A stretch of DNA of 64,000 bases. Origin: Kiritimatiellia bacterium. Its GTDB lineage: Bacteria > Verrucomicrobiota > Kiritimatiellia > UBA8416 > YA12-FULL-48-11. Every line of letters starts with the position of its first letter. Positions within the stretch are counted from its first letter, which is position 1. Made by a program: the position numbers and the translations under genes. Below are positions 37,819-48,941 of the stretch, one piece after another. The notes under the pieces are model-generated. The model was not told where the DNA came from. It did not search any database and saw nothing but the letters and a program-made list of their open reading frames with translations. The stretch covers positions 637,005-701,004 of the forward strand of contig JAQUPZ010000002.1 in NCBI GenBank assembly GCA_028716365.1, read 5' to 3'.

Positions 37819-38210
37819 TTAACCCGGTCCCTTGCCTGAACCGTCTTCAACCTTGGTAGATATAACAGGTGAAATTGACCTCAAACGATCCAACAGGTTC
37901 TTCATAAGATCGGCATTATCGGTCGCCAGTTGCAAAACATTGGCCTGGAGTTCGACATTAGATCCAAGGAATTTGGCGAAGAATGGGAACTTACCCCAAA
38001 GAATAACACTTTCCCTACGCTCTTCCTCGACAAACACACTTGTAAGTCTGAAAAAAAGCCGCTAACGCGTCAAAATGCTTTACTTCCCTGGAAATGTCAC
38101 CCAAACTAAGGATACTTGTATTGAAACACTGAAATTCCGATCGAGGGAGAGAGATGCTTGAATTTACCTTGTACGGTGTACATATCATACTGCAAATTCA
38201 CCATGCTCAT
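37819..38210 (-). pseudogene. Frameshifted ORF (pseudogene or sequence error) of unknown family
   Basis: RBS-like AGGAGA plus ATG at 38210 gives MSMVNLQYDMYTVQGKFKHLSPSIGIS...; the +1 frame continues SLGDISREVKHFDALAAFF; after an A7/T7 homopolymer (38051-38057) another frame continues TSVFVEEERRESVILWGKFPFFAKFLGS...GKGPG*. Confidence 0.55.
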
Positions 38211-38442
38211 AGACTATCTCCTGTATTCTCCTTCATTTGATAACATAAAGCCAAGAATCGTCTAACCTTGAGAAATTGTCGCCACATGCTGGTAAACAAG
38301 CAAGTATTTTCACCTGCTTTTAGAGACTCAGCGAACACTTCACCGCCTGACCTATTTCGTTGTGACCAGGATATGTGTATGTAACAACTGCAGTATATCT
38401 TCCTTTTTGAGCTACTTCACCGAAGTAGCCTCCCCTCCCTCC

Positions 38443-39174
38443 TCAAGAAGGACACATCTTATCAGCCTGCATAGTGGCTGTAAAAATTTCTGTATTATTT
38501 TCATCAAACAAACGTACAAGACAAGGTCCGGTTCTTACGACAGCCCATTTATCATTTTCGACTGTCCCGGGCGGCGGACTCATCGTTATCGTCGCCGTTA
38601 TGCGATAAGGAATCATACCTTTTTGTTTCTGGGCTTCCAGCGCCGGTGGAGAAAGTTTCGGAACACCAAATGTACACGTAATCCTGGATTTACTTCCACC
38701 ATTAGGATCAGACCACATGACCTTCAAATCCTTTGCTGCAGGCGGCAAATTCTCTTCCAAAGATTTGGACGTGGAACTTAGCACAGTAACAGCAGGATTA
38801 TTCCTTACTACCTTTGTTTCATTTTGCTTTAACGGTTGTCGTGGAGTTACCTGACTCGACGCGTTTGCAGTTTTTGGAGCCGGAGTTGGAGCAGGAGAGG
38901 ATGAAACAGGTTTCATCGATGTCATCTTCCCACTCTGAAAGGCGATTTCCGAATCACTGTAAAGCCATATAGCTCCATTTCCCTGCATCATCTTGCCTCT
39001 GGGGTTACCTAGAGCCTGTAAAACTTCACTTTCCGTACTTCCAATCACCAAATTTGTACTAACATTTTGTGCCACGGATTTGGCATGAGTCAAAACACAC
39101 ACAAGGAAAGTCAATCCAACATATCTGGATAAAAATACACTGGTAAATTTCAACGAGCATAACGCGTTCTTCAT
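38443..39174 (-). CDS. Exported protein with SmpA/OmlA-like segment and a C-terminal beta-sandwich-like region; may continue past the TGA to 38320
   Basis: Signal-like MKNALCSLKFTSVFLSRYVGLTFLVCVLTHA at 39174; 'NLVIGSTESEVLQALGNPRGKMMQGNGAIWLYSDSEIAFQSGKMTSMK'; in-frame open sequence beyond the TGA. Confidence 0.65.
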   Translation of the reverse strand: MKNALCSLKFTSVFLSRYVGLTFLVCVLTHAKSVAQNVSTNLVIGSTESEVLQALGNPRGKMMQGNGAIWLYSDSEIAFQSGKMTSMKPVSSSPAPTPAPKTANASSQVTPRQPLKQNETKVVRNNPAVTVLSSTSKSLEENLPPAAKDLKVMWSDPNGGSKSRITCTFGVPKLSPPALEAQKQKGMIPYRITATITMSPPPGTVENDKWAVVRTGPCLVRLFDENNTEIFTATMQADKMCPS

Positions 39175-39257
39175 AGAAAAAAGTTTAGTCACATATCTAT
39201 CACTATTCAATAGATTATTGGACTTTTGATTCCTGGTAATTCCGTGTTTCATGGAAA

Positions 39258-42200
39258 TCAAGCTACAAACTTCCGGGCATTTTGGAACATTTTTAGCCAT
39301 GGACCTTCTTCACCTTCAAATAGTCCTTCCGGACGATAGGACATCTGAATGGAACGGAATCCTCTTTCAGGATGAGGCATCATGACTGTTACCCGGCCAT
39401 CAGTCGTGGTTACACTGGTAATTCCCTGTACAGAACCATTCGGATTGAAAGGATATCTTTCAGACGGTTTGCCATAATTGTCAATAAACCGGACCGACAG
39501 CAGGTTATTTTCTAAAATTTTATCCAGTGATCCGGTAGATTCAAAATTCGCAAATCCCTCGCCATGCGCCACAGCTATCCCAAGCCGTGATCCTTCCATC
39601 CCCCTGAAGAAAATGGATGGTGACGGCATAATTTCCACAGTTATATAACGTGCTTCAAACTGCTGGGACTTATTTTTTGTAAACATCGGCCAGTATTCAG
39701 CTCCAGGAATTATACCCTTGAGTTGTGACACCATCTGGCACCCATTACATACGCCCAAAGCAAAAGTTTCCTTTCTGGCAAAGAATTTCCTGAACATCTC
39801 TTTGAGCCTGTCGTTATAGAGAACGCACTTGGCCCAGCCTGAACCTGCACCGAGAACGTCACCATACGAGAAACCTCCGCATGCCACCAATCCTTCAAAA
39901 TCTTTTAAATCTGCCCGGTCGCCAAGCAGGTCTGTCATGTGTACATCAACACTTTCAAAACCGGCACGATCAAACGCCGCGGCCATCTCAACATGACCAT
40001 TAACCCCCTGCTCTCTCAGGATTGCCATCCGGGGACGCCGCGATGAAATATTCACCGGTCGACTGTAATCGTAGGTAACCTTGAAACACATCCCGGGATC
40101 TTTCTCATCTAGAAGGTTGTCGAATTCCTGCTTTGCACATTCAGGATTGTCACGCCGTGCCTGCATGCGATATGTCAATTCCGACCAGACGCGATAAAGT
40201 CTTGATACATGTTCACGCAAGAACTCTTTTCCTTCAAAGAAAAATACCATCTCACCTGTTTTGTGTACGGAACCAATAATACGGGTAATATCCTTGAGGA
40301 AATGCTTCTTTAATATACTCTCGACCTTGTTTATAGAACTACTCTCAATTTGCAAAACAGCTCCAAGTTCCTCAGAAAATAATATCGAAATAGGATCATT
40401 GCCCAGCCCGGAAATATCAGCCTTAAACCCCATGCGGCCGCCAAATGCCATTTCCGAAAGCGTGGTCATAAGGCCGCCATCTGATCTGTCGTGATACGCA
40501 AGCAGAAGTTCACTATCCACCAGTTCCTGAATGGCGTTGAAAAAATTAACCAAGTCCGGCGGGTTATCTACATCGGGTACTTCGTTCCCAACCTGGCTAT
40601 AAACCTGAGCAAGCGCCGAACAACCCAATCGGTTCTTTCCCCTGCCAAGATCAACCAATAGTAATTTTGAATCCCTGGGCTTCAGGTCAGGGGTCACAGT
40701 TTTCCTGACATTTTTTACCGGTGAAAATGCGCTGACAACCAGGCTGAGCGGTGCAATCATTTCTTCCTGCTTGCCATCTGATGTCTGCCAAAGCGTTCTC
40801 ATTGAAAGCGAATCTTTCCCAACGGGAATCGAAACGCCAATTTTCGGACACAGTTCCATGCCAACAGCCCGCACTGTATCGAACAAGGCGGCATCTTCTC
40901 CTTCTTCAGAACATGCGCACATCCAGTTTGCCGAAAGCTTGATGTTGCCGATGACGCCGATATTCGTGCCGGCAATATTGGTGATTGCTTCGCCGATTGC
41001 CATCCTTCCGGAAGCAGGACCTGATACAATGGCCAGATTCGTCCGTTCACCCATTGTCATTACCTCTCCGGTACTGGCTTTATAGGAAGTAATAGTCACA
41101 GCCGCATCTGATATGGGCGTCTGGTATGGACCCACCATCTGGTCCCTTGCCACCATTCCGGTAACACTTCTATCGGCAATCGTTATCAGAAAAGTCTTAT
41201 TCGCCACAGCCGGTAGACGTAGAACACGTTCAATAGCCTCCTTGATATGAATCGCCTTGAAGTCAAGCGGCACATGCTTCTCCGTTAAATGCTTTACATC
41301 CCTCAACATTTTGGGAGGTTTTCCAAGAATAACTTTGATATCTATATCTATCGGTTTGTTTTCGAAATACTCATCCTCAAGTGACAAATGCATGTTACCG
41401 GTCACCTCTCCAATAACCGCAACAGGACAGCGTTCCCTCTCGCAAAGCTTGAAAAAGTTCGCAAGGGATTGCGGAGCAACTGCAAGTACATAGCGTTCCT
41501 GTGCTTCACAACACCAGATTTCCATCGGGCTCATGGACTTGTCTTCGTTGTGAATTCTGCGCAGATAGAATTTCCCGCCTGTATCCGAAACGAGTTCCGG
41601 GCAACCATTGGAAAGTCCGCCGGCACCGATATCATGGATACTGAGGATGGGATTTTCTTTACCAAGAGCTATGCAGTCATCGATTACCTCCTGGCAACGT
41701 TTCTGCATCTCCGCATTATCACGTTGAACGGAATTAAAATCGAGATCAAGTGCATTACTTCCTGTATCCATTGACGAAGCCGCGCCGCCACCCAATCCAA
41801 TACGCATTGCCGGTCCGCCGATCTGGACCACACAATCATTTTTGGTGAGATCGTGCTTCCGCGTGTGTATCCGTTTTATATTACCCATTCCGCCTGCAAC
41901 CATAATCGGCTTATGATACCCGCGATACCGTCCATTGTATTTCTGTTCGTAAGTTTTGAAGAGGCCAAATAAATTCGGGCGTCCGAATTCATTACCAAAC
42001 CCTGCCCCGCCGAGAGGTCCGTCAGTCATTATCTCCAGCGGTGTGGCCAGTCGTGACGGGAACTCGGCAAAATCCTTTTCCCACGGCATTATGAAACCGG
42101 GAACACGAAGATTTGACACCATAAAAGCGCAAAGGCCCGCCTTGCTCTTTCCCCCGATCCCAGTGGCGCTTTCGTCCCTGATCTCTCCCCCCACCCCCGT

Positions 42201-43127
42201 TGCCGCCCCGGGATATGGCGAGATCGCGATGGGGTGATTGTGTGTTTCCACCTTCAGAAGAATGTCCATCTGTACTTTTCCGTAGGAATAAACATTACTG
42301 TCATCACACTGCACATTGAACCACTCATCCTGGAAACCTTCGACAACACCGGCATTATCCTTATATGCAACCAAAGTTCCTTCCGGATGCATGGCATGTG
42401 TATTTTTGATCATCTTGAACAGGGACATATCCTGCTTTTTGCCATCAATTATCCAGTCAGCATTGAAAATCTTGTGACGGCAATGTTCCGAATTAACCTG
42501 TCCAAACATCACCAGTTCGACATCGGTAGGATTACGGTTGATGCTTTTATATGACTCATAAAGATAAGTAATTTCGTCGTCACTCAGTGCAAGTCCCATC
42601 TCCACGTTTGTCTTCTGCAGGGCTTCACGTCCACCTTTAATAATATCCACCACGACGCAAGGCGCAGGCTCCATATGCCTGAAGATATCCGAGACGTCCA
42701 GATAAACTCCTTCTGTCATGCGATCATGAAGAAGGCGGAGTACAGGCTGGGCTTCCTGCACTGCAAGAACCTTTCCGCTGGAAGAAAGCAGGCGAAAATG
42801 GACACCACGTTCAACGCGCCATACATCCTTGATTCCGCAATTTCGAAATATATCCGTGGCTTTCGATGACCAGGGCGAAATCGTGCCTTTGCGAGGCGTA
42901 ACAATAAATCCATCCATCCGCCTGAATTCGTCGACAGCCCCAAGCAATGCATAAGCCTTCTCAAGTACGTCTTTTGACAAGACGCCAATAGCATCCATGA
43001 AGTAGACATGCGATGCTTCGATCTCCGAAACACCCAAATCAGGCGCAGTCTTTCTGACATTTTCAAGCAAAGCAGTTATTCTGAAGTTTGGATATGCAGA
43101 CTTTCCTTTAAGCATTACCGGTTCCAC
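39258..43127 (-). CDS. purL: Phosphoribosylformylglycinamidine synthase, single-chain (synthetase + glutaminase)
   Basis: 1289 aa; [52 protein letters not shown]-terminal [12 protein letters not shown] and MPHPERGFR. Confidence 0.97.
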   Translation of the reverse strand: MEPVMLKGKSAYPNFRITALLENVRKTAPDLGVSEIEASHVYFMDAIGVLSKDVLEKAYALLGAVDEFRRMDGFIVTPRKGTISPWSSKATDIFRNCGIKDVWRVERGVHFRLLSSSGKVLAVQEAQPVLRLLHDRMTEGVYLDVSDIFRHMEPAPCVVVDIIKGGREALQKTNVEMGLALSDDEITYLYESYKSINRNPTDVELVMFGQVNSEHCRHKIFNADWIIDGKKQDMSLFKMIKNTHAMHPEGTLVAYKDNAGVVEGFQDEWFNVQCDDSNVYSYGKVQMDILLKVETHNHPIAISPYPGAATGVGGEIRDESATGIGGKSKAGLCAFMVSNLRVPGFIMPWEKDFAEFPSRLATPLEIMTDGPLGGAGFGNEFGRPNLFGLFKTYEQKYNGRYRGYHKPIMVAGGMGNIKRIHTRKHDLTKNDCVVQIGGPAMRIGLGGGAASSMDTGSNALDLDFNSVQRDNAEMQKRCQEVIDDCIALGKENPILSIHDIGAGGLSNGCPELVSDTGGKFYLRRIHNEDKSMSPMEIWCCEAQERYVLAVAPQSLANFFKLCERERCPVAVIGEVTGNMHLSLEDEYFENKPIDIDIKVILGKPPKMLRDVKHLTEKHVPLDFKAIHIKEAIERVLRLPAVANKTFLITIADRSVTGMVARDQMVGPYQTPISDAAVTITSYKASTGEVMTMGERTNLAIVSGPASGRMAIGEAITNIAGTNIGVIGNIKLSANWMCACSEEGEDAALFDTVRAVGMELCPKIGVSIPVGKDSLSMRTLWQTSDGKQEEMIAPLSLVVSAFSPVKNVRKTVTPDLKPRDSKLLLVDLGRGKNRLGCSALAQVYSQVGNEVPDVDNPPDLVNFFNAIQELVDSELLLAYHDRSDGGLMTTLSEMAFGGRMGFKADISGLGNDPISILFSEELGAVLQIESSSINKVESILKKHFLKDITRIIGSVHKTGEMVFFFEGKEFLREHVSRLYRVWSELTYRMQARRDNPECAKQEFDNLLDEKDPGMCFKVTYDYSRPVNISSRRPRMAILREQGVNGHVEMAAAFDRAGFESVDVHMTDLLGDRADLKDFEGLVACGGFSYGDVLGAGSGWAKCVLYNDRLKEMFRKFFARKETFALGVCNGCQMVSQLKGIIPGAEYWPMFTKNKSQQFEARYITVEIMPSPSIFFRGMEGSRLGIAVAHGEGFANFESTGSLDKILENNLLSVRFIDNYGKPSERYPFNPNGSVQGITSVTTTDGRVTVMMPHPERGFRSIQMSYRPEGLFEGEEGPWLKMFQNARKFVA

Positions 43128-43190
43128 AAACAGTTCTCCTGTTATTTGATTTAGGAAAACGGAGCTTTTATCATGATGTAGAGCGCCACG

Positions 43191-43865
43191 TCAATTGAAG
43201 AGCGAAAGAAGGTCACGAGCCGCCTGTTCCGGATTATCGGCGGCAGTAATTTCCGTCACAACAGCAACAGTCCGTACACCGGCGGCACGAAGCTCAGGAA
43301 TATGCCTTTTCTTGATTCCACCCATGACCGTAAAGGGAATTTTAACAACGGCAGAAATCTCTTTCAGGCCATCCATACCCAGAAACTTTGCGTCCCATTT
43401 CTTGGTTTTTGTCGGGAAAAGCGGACCTATATTGACATAGGAAGCACCGTCATCCTGGGCTTTTACAGCTTCCTGAACTGAATGAGTTGATGCCCCTATG
43501 ATCAAATCCGGCGTCATTAAACGTGCCTCCCTGACAGGAAAATCAGCCTGCCCGAGATGGACACCATCCGCGCCGACAGACTGTGCAACTTCCAGATTAT
43601 CATTGATTATGAGTAATGCTCCGGCATCCGTGGTCAGTTTACGCGCCTCGACCGCAAGTTTCATAAAATCCTGAGGCGAGAGGTGTTTTTCCCTTAACTG
43701 AACGAGACTTATGCCGCCGGCAAGCGCCGCCTGTATGATTTCGATGGTTCTGCGGCCAGCAGACATATCTTCAGAAGTAACAAGATAAATACCCGCATCC
43801 AGAAACCTTTGCATTCGTTCATGGTGGATATGGCTCATTCCGGAAAACGCAACCTGACCGTCCAT
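43191..43865 (-). CDS. thiE: Thiamine phosphate synthase
   Basis: LVQLREKHLSPQDFMKLA, LLIINDNLEVAQSVGADGVHLGQADFPVREAR, IGASTHSVQEA, YVNIGPLFPTKTK; ATG at 43865 overlaps the upstream gene's stop (TGATG). Confidence 0.93.
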   Translation of the reverse strand: MDGQVAFSGMSHIHHERMQRFLDAGIYLVTSEDMSAGRRTIEIIQAALAGGISLVQLREKHLSPQDFMKLAVEARKLTTDAGALLIINDNLEVAQSVGADGVHLGQADFPVREARLMTPDLIIGASTHSVQEAVKAQDDGASYVNIGPLFPTKTKKWDAKFLGMDGLKEISAVVKIPFTVMGGIKKRHIPELRAAGVRTVAVVTEITAADNPEQAARDLLSLFN

Positions 43866-44443
43866 CAATTTGCAGAGTGGGTGTGCTCAATATCTTTTAT
43901 TCGATCTCTGATCATGGCGGCATCCTCAAAACGTTCTTCATTTACCGCCTTTTCCAATTCCTGTTTCAAGGTATCAATCGGATTTAATTGTTTTTTCCCT
44001 TTAGGATGATCCCCTTCTTTTTCTGAACCTGTCATCTGCAGTTCTTTCTCGGTAAAAATCCGACCGGCCTGTTCCATTACCGTTTGAGTAACATAAATGG
44101 GTGCCGACGCACGAAGTGCAATCGCAATTGCATCACTGGGACGGGAATCGATTCCCATTTCCATTCCATCACGTTCAAGGATCAGTTTTGCATAGAATGT
44201 TCCTTCCCTGAGGTCGCAGACTTCTATTCGCTTTACGCGGCATTCCAGGAAATCGAGCGTGTTCTTGAACAAATCGTGTGTCAGCGGTCGGGACATTTTA
44301 ACATTGTTAATCTGGAGTGCTATGGCCTGGGCTTCTGCAGCTCCGACAAAAATGGGCAAAGTTCTTTTATCTGATGGACCCTTCAAAAGGACCACAAATC
44401 CCATATTTGAAAAGAAAAGTTGCTCAACTTTTACACAAATCAT
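43865..44443 (-). CDS. Bifunctional nuclease (DUF151) family protein with C-terminal UVR motif
   Basis: LPIFVGAAEAQAIALQINNVKMSRPLTHDLFKNTLD; IDSRPSDAIAIALRASAPIYV; KQELEKAVNEERFEDAAMIRDRIKDIE. Confidence 0.92.
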   Translation of the reverse strand: MICVKVEQLFFSNMGFVVLLKGPSDKRTLPIFVGAAEAQAIALQINNVKMSRPLTHDLFKNTLDFLECRVKRIEVCDLREGTFYAKLILERDGMEMGIDSRPSDAIAIALRASAPIYVTQTVMEQAGRIFTEKELQMTGSEKEGDHPKGKKQLNPIDTLKQELEKAVNEERFEDAAMIRDRIKDIEHTHSAN

Positions 44444-44577
44444 GCCTCATCACTCCTATCCACAAAAACAACTTCCGAAACAACTCTTTCCAGGTAAATT
44501 ATCTCACTCCTATAACGGCCAAACAAGATTATTTTTAAACAAGGAAAGCAGACAATTGGAGCAAACTTCCGGAATAA

Positions 44578-45048
44578 TCATGCGGATACGGAAATAGAGG
44601 TTCCACCTGTCAGGATAGTTACAACCTCATCAACAGTTTGGGCCACTAACAGTCGTTCGCGGACGGAAGGAACGTTCAATACTTTGCTGATTTCGGCAAG
44701 ATATTGAATGTGAGGGCCAGTACGGTTCGACGAGGAGATTGTCATTACAAATATAGTGGAAGGCTGACCATCAAGAGAGCCGAACTCTATTCCTTCCTTC
44801 TTCATGGCAAAGGCAACCAGGAGATCGTCAATTGTATCTGTCTTGCCATGCGGAATGGCCACACCGCACTGCATGCCCGTGGACATTTTCTTTTCCCGTT
44901 CAAGCACCGCATTAAGGGCAGCATTCTTATCAGGCAGTTTTCCTGCGGCATCCAGAAGATCTATCATTTCATGGATGACGCCTTCCTTCGTGTCGCTCTT
45001 AAGCTGAAGGCAAAAACAACCCTTCTTTAAAGTCGATTTGAAATCCAT
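44578..45048 (-). CDS. PTS IIA domain protein (fructose/Ntr type)
   Basis: Active-site-like MQCGVAIPHGKTDTIDDLLVAFAMKKEGIEFGSLDG; start at ATG 45048 after GGAGA. Confidence 0.88.
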   Translation of the reverse strand: MDFKSTLKKGCFCLQLKSDTKEGVIHEMIDLLDAAGKLPDKNAALNAVLEREKKMSTGMQCGVAIPHGKTDTIDDLLVAFAMKKEGIEFGSLDGQPSTIFVMTISSSNRTGPHIQYLAEISKVLNVPSVRERLLVAQTVDEVVTILTGGTSISVSA

Positions 45049-45169
45049 AATTCTCCAGCACTCAATGGAAAAAACAGTTTCACCTTTTTGAAGGGCTCTT
45101 TTTACCACATCAGCGTAGAAATACTACTGAAAAATTCAGAAATTTCTCCATAAAGAAAAATCCGGATTA

Positions 45170-46156
45170 CTATGCAAGCCCCGGAACCGGGGTCAATAGT
45201 TGTTTGTTATTAAGAATGTCGTCAACGAGAAGAGTATTCAACCTGCTATAAACCACGCCAGACTTTTTGCCACCGATATGAATGCCGTCAAATTCATGGA
45301 CACTAACAACATTCAGAGTCGTCCCGACAATGAGCACTTCCTCTGCATCCAAAATATCATGGTGCGAAATGTCTTTGAACCCAATATTTATTAAAATACC
45401 TTCCTTTATAACAATTTCGGCAAGTTCAACAATCCTCATCATGGTTGTACCACGGAGAATCCCTTCCAGCCTTGGAAACAGCAGTTCTTTTTCCTTTGTC
45501 ACAATCCCCATATTCTCAGTTGCACCCTCGGCAAGGAACCCCCTGCCGTCAAAAGCAGCAACAAAATCAGCTTTCAGGTCAATTGCTTCTTTCTTCATCA
45601 GAACATTCGGAAGATAGTTACAATTCTTAATCGCCGCAAAAAACGGCTCCTTGACAGGAATGCGACTTGTTCTGACAACAGCCCCGTCGGGATGCATCTC
45701 CATGAAAGGCTTTTTTAAGAATGTTGCCACCACGTAAAGCTGCGGTTCTGAACAATCATAAGGATTCGCATCAAAACTACCGGGGCCACGTGATACGAAA
45801 AGCCTGATCATGCAGTTCTTCCTGCCGCCTGCTTTTATTGTCTCTATAACTATTTCGCCTATCTGCGCAGGCGACCAGGGGAATTTATAATACAAACCTG
45901 ATGCGGAACGTATCAATCGGTCGAGATGGGCTTTCATATTGTAAATACTGCCATTGACACACTTGAAAGTTTCAAATACGCCATCGCCGCGATGTACCAT
46001 GTGATCATCAATCGGGACCATCATCAGGGACGGATCAGTGACGATTCCACCATATACACTTGAATACATGGCGAAATAGTTCTTCTGAAACTCTCGCCGC
46101 ATCACCTCAATCACTTCATCAAATGAAGACTTATCAAACCTTTTCATAATCACCAC
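45170..46156 (-). CDS. Class IV PLP aminotransferase (branched-chain / aminodeoxychorismate lyase-like)
   Basis: HRGDGVFETFKCVNGSIYNMKAHLDRL; NYLPNVLMKKEAIDLKADFVAAFDGRGFLAEGATENMGIV. Confidence 0.9.
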   Translation of the reverse strand: MVIMKRFDKSSFDEVIEVMRREFQKNYFAMYSSVYGGIVTDPSLMMVPIDDHMVHRGDGVFETFKCVNGSIYNMKAHLDRLIRSASGLYYKFPWSPAQIGEIVIETIKAGGRKNCMIRLFVSRGPGSFDANPYDCSEPQLYVVATFLKKPFMEMHPDGAVVRTSRIPVKEPFFAAIKNCNYLPNVLMKKEAIDLKADFVAAFDGRGFLAEGATENMGIVTKEKELLFPRLEGILRGTTMMRIVELAEIVIKEGILINIGFKDISHHDILDAEEVLIVGTTLNVVSVHEFDGIHIGGKKSGVVYSRLNTLLVDDILNNKQLLTPVPGLA

Positions 46157-46227
46157 AATAAAGTACTGACATCTTTCTTACAATCTTTGTCTTATTCTCA
46201 TTCGTGATCTTAGTTATTCGTCATCCA

Positions 46228-47121
46228 TCACTTATGCTTAATCCTTTTCTTAAGATAATCCGCCTGCTCTTCCGAATGATACGAACTTCTCACCAGCGGC
46301 GCAGATACAACCACTTTAAATCCCATCTCCAATCCCCGACATTTATATGATTCGAATTCTTCAGGAGTAACATACCGGCTTACTGGTAGATGTTTTTTCG
46401 TTGGTTGAAGATACTGGCCGATATAAAAAATTTCACAACCGGAATCAATTGCATCTTTCATCAATTCAAGCACTTCCTTTTCAGTCTCGCCGATTCCAAG
46501 CATTATTCCGGTTTTAACCACAGCACCTCGATCATGGGCTCGTTCCAACAATTCAAGTGAACGCTGATAATCGGCCTGTGGCCTTACCCTGCCGTACAGG
46601 GATGGAACCGTTTCAAGGTTGTGCCCGAGAACGTCTGGCTTTACAGCAAGCACGATTTCGAGCGAAGCAAGGGATCCTCCAAAATCAGGAATCAGAACCT
46701 CAACCATGATGCCCGGTACTGCATCATGAATCCGCCGAATGGTCTCCGCCCAGATCGATGCACCACCGTCCTTTAAATCATCCCTGGTAACGGAAGTTAT
46801 GACCACATCCTTGAGCGCCATTTTCCCGACTGCTTCTGCAACCCGTTCCGGCTCTTTAGCATCAAACTCTCCTGTCATTTCGGCCCGTACATTGCAGAAT
46901 CTGCAGGCGCGGGTACATTTGTCACCCAGAATCATTATGGTGGCCCTGCCCTTTTCCCAGCATCGTCCCATGTTCGGGCAAAAGGCCTCTTCGCAGACGG
47001 TATGCAACTGTCCGCCATGAACAATGTCTTTCATGCGTATAAAGCCGGCACCATGCGGAACTCTGACTCTCAGCCATGGCGGTTTGCGTAAATTATTCTC
47101 TCCGGACGTCATCATATTCAA
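46228..47121 (-). CDS. lipA: Lipoyl synthase
   Basis: CEEAFCPNMGRCWEKGRATIMILGDKCTRACRFCNV; VTSVTRDDLKDGGA; GIMLGIGETEKEVLELM. Confidence 0.97.
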   Translation of the reverse strand: MNMMTSGENNLRKPPWLRVRVPHGAGFIRMKDIVHGGQLHTVCEEAFCPNMGRCWEKGRATIMILGDKCTRACRFCNVRAEMTGEFDAKEPERVAEAVGKMALKDVVITSVTRDDLKDGGASIWAETIRRIHDAVPGIMVEVLIPDFGGSLASLEIVLAVKPDVLGHNLETVPSLYGRVRPQADYQRSLELLERAHDRGAVVKTGIMLGIGETEKEVLELMKDAIDSGCEIFYIGQYLQPTKKHLPVSRYVTPEEFESYKCRGLEMGFKVVVSAPLVRSSYHSEEQADYLKKRIKHK

Positions 47122-47800
47122 ATATTCTTAAGAACTCCCCAACAACCATTTGCTTCACTTCAGACATGGAAATACGGGGAACAAGTAAATTCAGCGAAGT
47201 AATTCCTCTACCTACGATCCCGCAGGGGATAATACCTTTATAATCAGCCAGATTCACAGATACATTAAGCGCAAATCCATGCATCGTAACATGCCTTGTC
47301 ACTCTCACGCCAATAGCGGCAATCTTGTCATTCCCGATCCATACGCCCCGGTTATGAGGATCTGTAACACCTTTCAATCCAAATTTTTCAAGCGTACTGC
47401 AGATGACTTCCTCAAGCTTCTGGACATACCACAAGACACCCCGCCCCTCCCCGCCGATATTCATTATTGGATAACCAACGAGCTGACCGGGCCCATGATA
47501 CGTCACATCCCCGCCGCGATCAGTTTTAATCAGACGGATGCCACTCTGGCTGAGTTCGACGTCGGACATTACCACGTTCTTGTCCTTTGCATTACGTCCC
47601 ATGGTATAAACACGATCATGTTCCACAAGAATCAGCACATCAGGTATCTCACCTTTCTTTCTCTGTTCGGCAAGTTTACGCTGGAAGTCCAAGGTCGATT
47701 CATAATCCTGATGACCAAGATCCCTGACACAAAGTATTCTTTTTCCTTCAGCTTTCATGTGTAAACCTAATATCAGCATATTACCTGTAAGAAAAAACAA
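47093..47800 (-). CDS. lipB: Lipoyl(octanoyl) transferase
   Basis: LVEHDRVYTMGRNAK, TDRGGDVTYHGPGQLVGYPI, GVWIGNDKIAAIGVRVTRHVTMHGFALNV. Confidence 0.96.
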   Translation of the reverse strand: MFFLTGNMLILGLHMKAEGKRILCVRDLGHQDYESTLDFQRKLAEQRKKGEIPDVLILVEHDRVYTMGRNAKDKNVVMSDVELSQSGIRLIKTDRGGDVTYHGPGQLVGYPIMNIGGEGRGVLWYVQKLEEVICSTLEKFGLKGVTDPHNRGVWIGNDKIAAIGVRVTRHVTMHGFALNVSVNLADYKGIIPCGIVGRGITSLNLLVPRISMSEVKQMVVGEFLRIFEYDDVRRE

Positions 47801-47834
47801 AGAAAGCCAGTTTTCAACTTTTCGTTGAATTTGA

Positions 47835-48785
47835 CTATTTACGGAAAAATTTTGGGCGGGGTTCGGGAACCTTCCGGCAGTTATTGCCCGTATTCAAACC
47901 ATAAATCCATCCGGTTTGAAAACGTTTCGGGACAACCATTGCCTGTCGTATCATAGTTCCCGAAGATGTTTTTACAATCAAAGGAACAGTCTCAAAAGCC
48001 ACAGGATATCTGTACTCCGTTCCAACAAAGAACTGAGGAGGAGTTTTGATTTCAAGTAAACGACTGGATGGTATTTCAACAGGCTCAAGAGGAGGAGCAT
48101 GACGTATCACCTGCGTAATTACCTTCGGTTCCGGATCCTGGGGTGGTTTGTTTTCAGCAAGTTTTACCTGTTCACTCGCCTTTCTTCTGCTTTCCCACAA
48201 AGATGTAAGCATCACCTTCTCCTCATCCGAAATAAAAGGAATACCGCGTGATGCATTACCCACCATCACGGCAAGAGAATTTTCAGATATGGAATTCACA
48301 GGAATTTCGGTAGCACCAGCAGGTATCGCATCGCTCTCATTAACATACATCCAGTTACCGCTGTCCATCCATACCAGACAGGCAGTCCATCCTGGCAGGG
48401 AGAGTATCTTTCCCATTTCAAGAGTAAACATCTTGCCATTCGGTGATTTGACCATGACAGAACCTGCTTTCTTCTCGATATACGAGTTCACAGAAGGATT
48501 AAAAACCCGTTCTGCGCTGGGATTAAATGACTTTACTGTATACTCTCCGAGAGGATCACCCAGTCCGGAAAATATTGTTCGCCCGTTAATATGATTAAAT
48601 GATAAAGTTTGCTTGCCCTCAGGTTTTTCCATCACAGAAGTAAACATGTATTCAAAACATGCAGGTTGTATGGCATAGACTCGCAACGATCCGGGCACGT
48701 TTGTTATCTGCGACAAAGCGGAACAAAACGGTATGACAATCATTGATAATATGACCGAAAGCATTCTTGTTACTGAAAACTTCAT
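47835..48785 (-). CDS. Hypothetical exported protein
   Basis: 316 aa with signal peptide MKFSVTRMLSVILSMIVIPFCSALS; no family recognised. Confidence 0.7.
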   Translation of the reverse strand: MKFSVTRMLSVILSMIVIPFCSALSQITNVPGSLRVYAIQPACFEYMFTSVMEKPEGKQTLSFNHINGRTIFSGLGDPLGEYTVKSFNPSAERVFNPSVNSYIEKKAGSVMVKSPNGKMFTLEMGKILSLPGWTACLVWMDSGNWMYVNESDAIPAGATEIPVNSISENSLAVMVGNASRGIPFISDEEKVMLTSLWESRRKASEQVKLAENKPPQDPEPKVITQVIRHAPPLEPVEIPSSRLLEIKTPPQFFVGTEYRYPVAFETVPLIVKTSSGTMIRQAMVVPKRFQTGWIYGLNTGNNCRKVPEPRPKFFRK

Positions 48786-48856
48786 GAGATGATATTAGCA
48801 TGATCAAATATGAAATCCAAGCCCTCAATCACAGTACTAATGTAAAGATTCATTTC

Positions 48857-48884
48857 TTGACAACAGCCTTATATAACATAGTGT
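48857..48884 (+). promoter_or_regulatory. Possible sigma70-type promoter upstream of the Tat isomerase gene
   Basis: TTGACA (48857-48862), 16-nt spacer, TAGTGT (48879-48884). Confidence 0.3.
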
Positions 48885-48941
48885 ACAACCCATAATTCCG
48901 AATTTCATGAAATATTTCGAAAATCCCAGGAGGGACAGATT

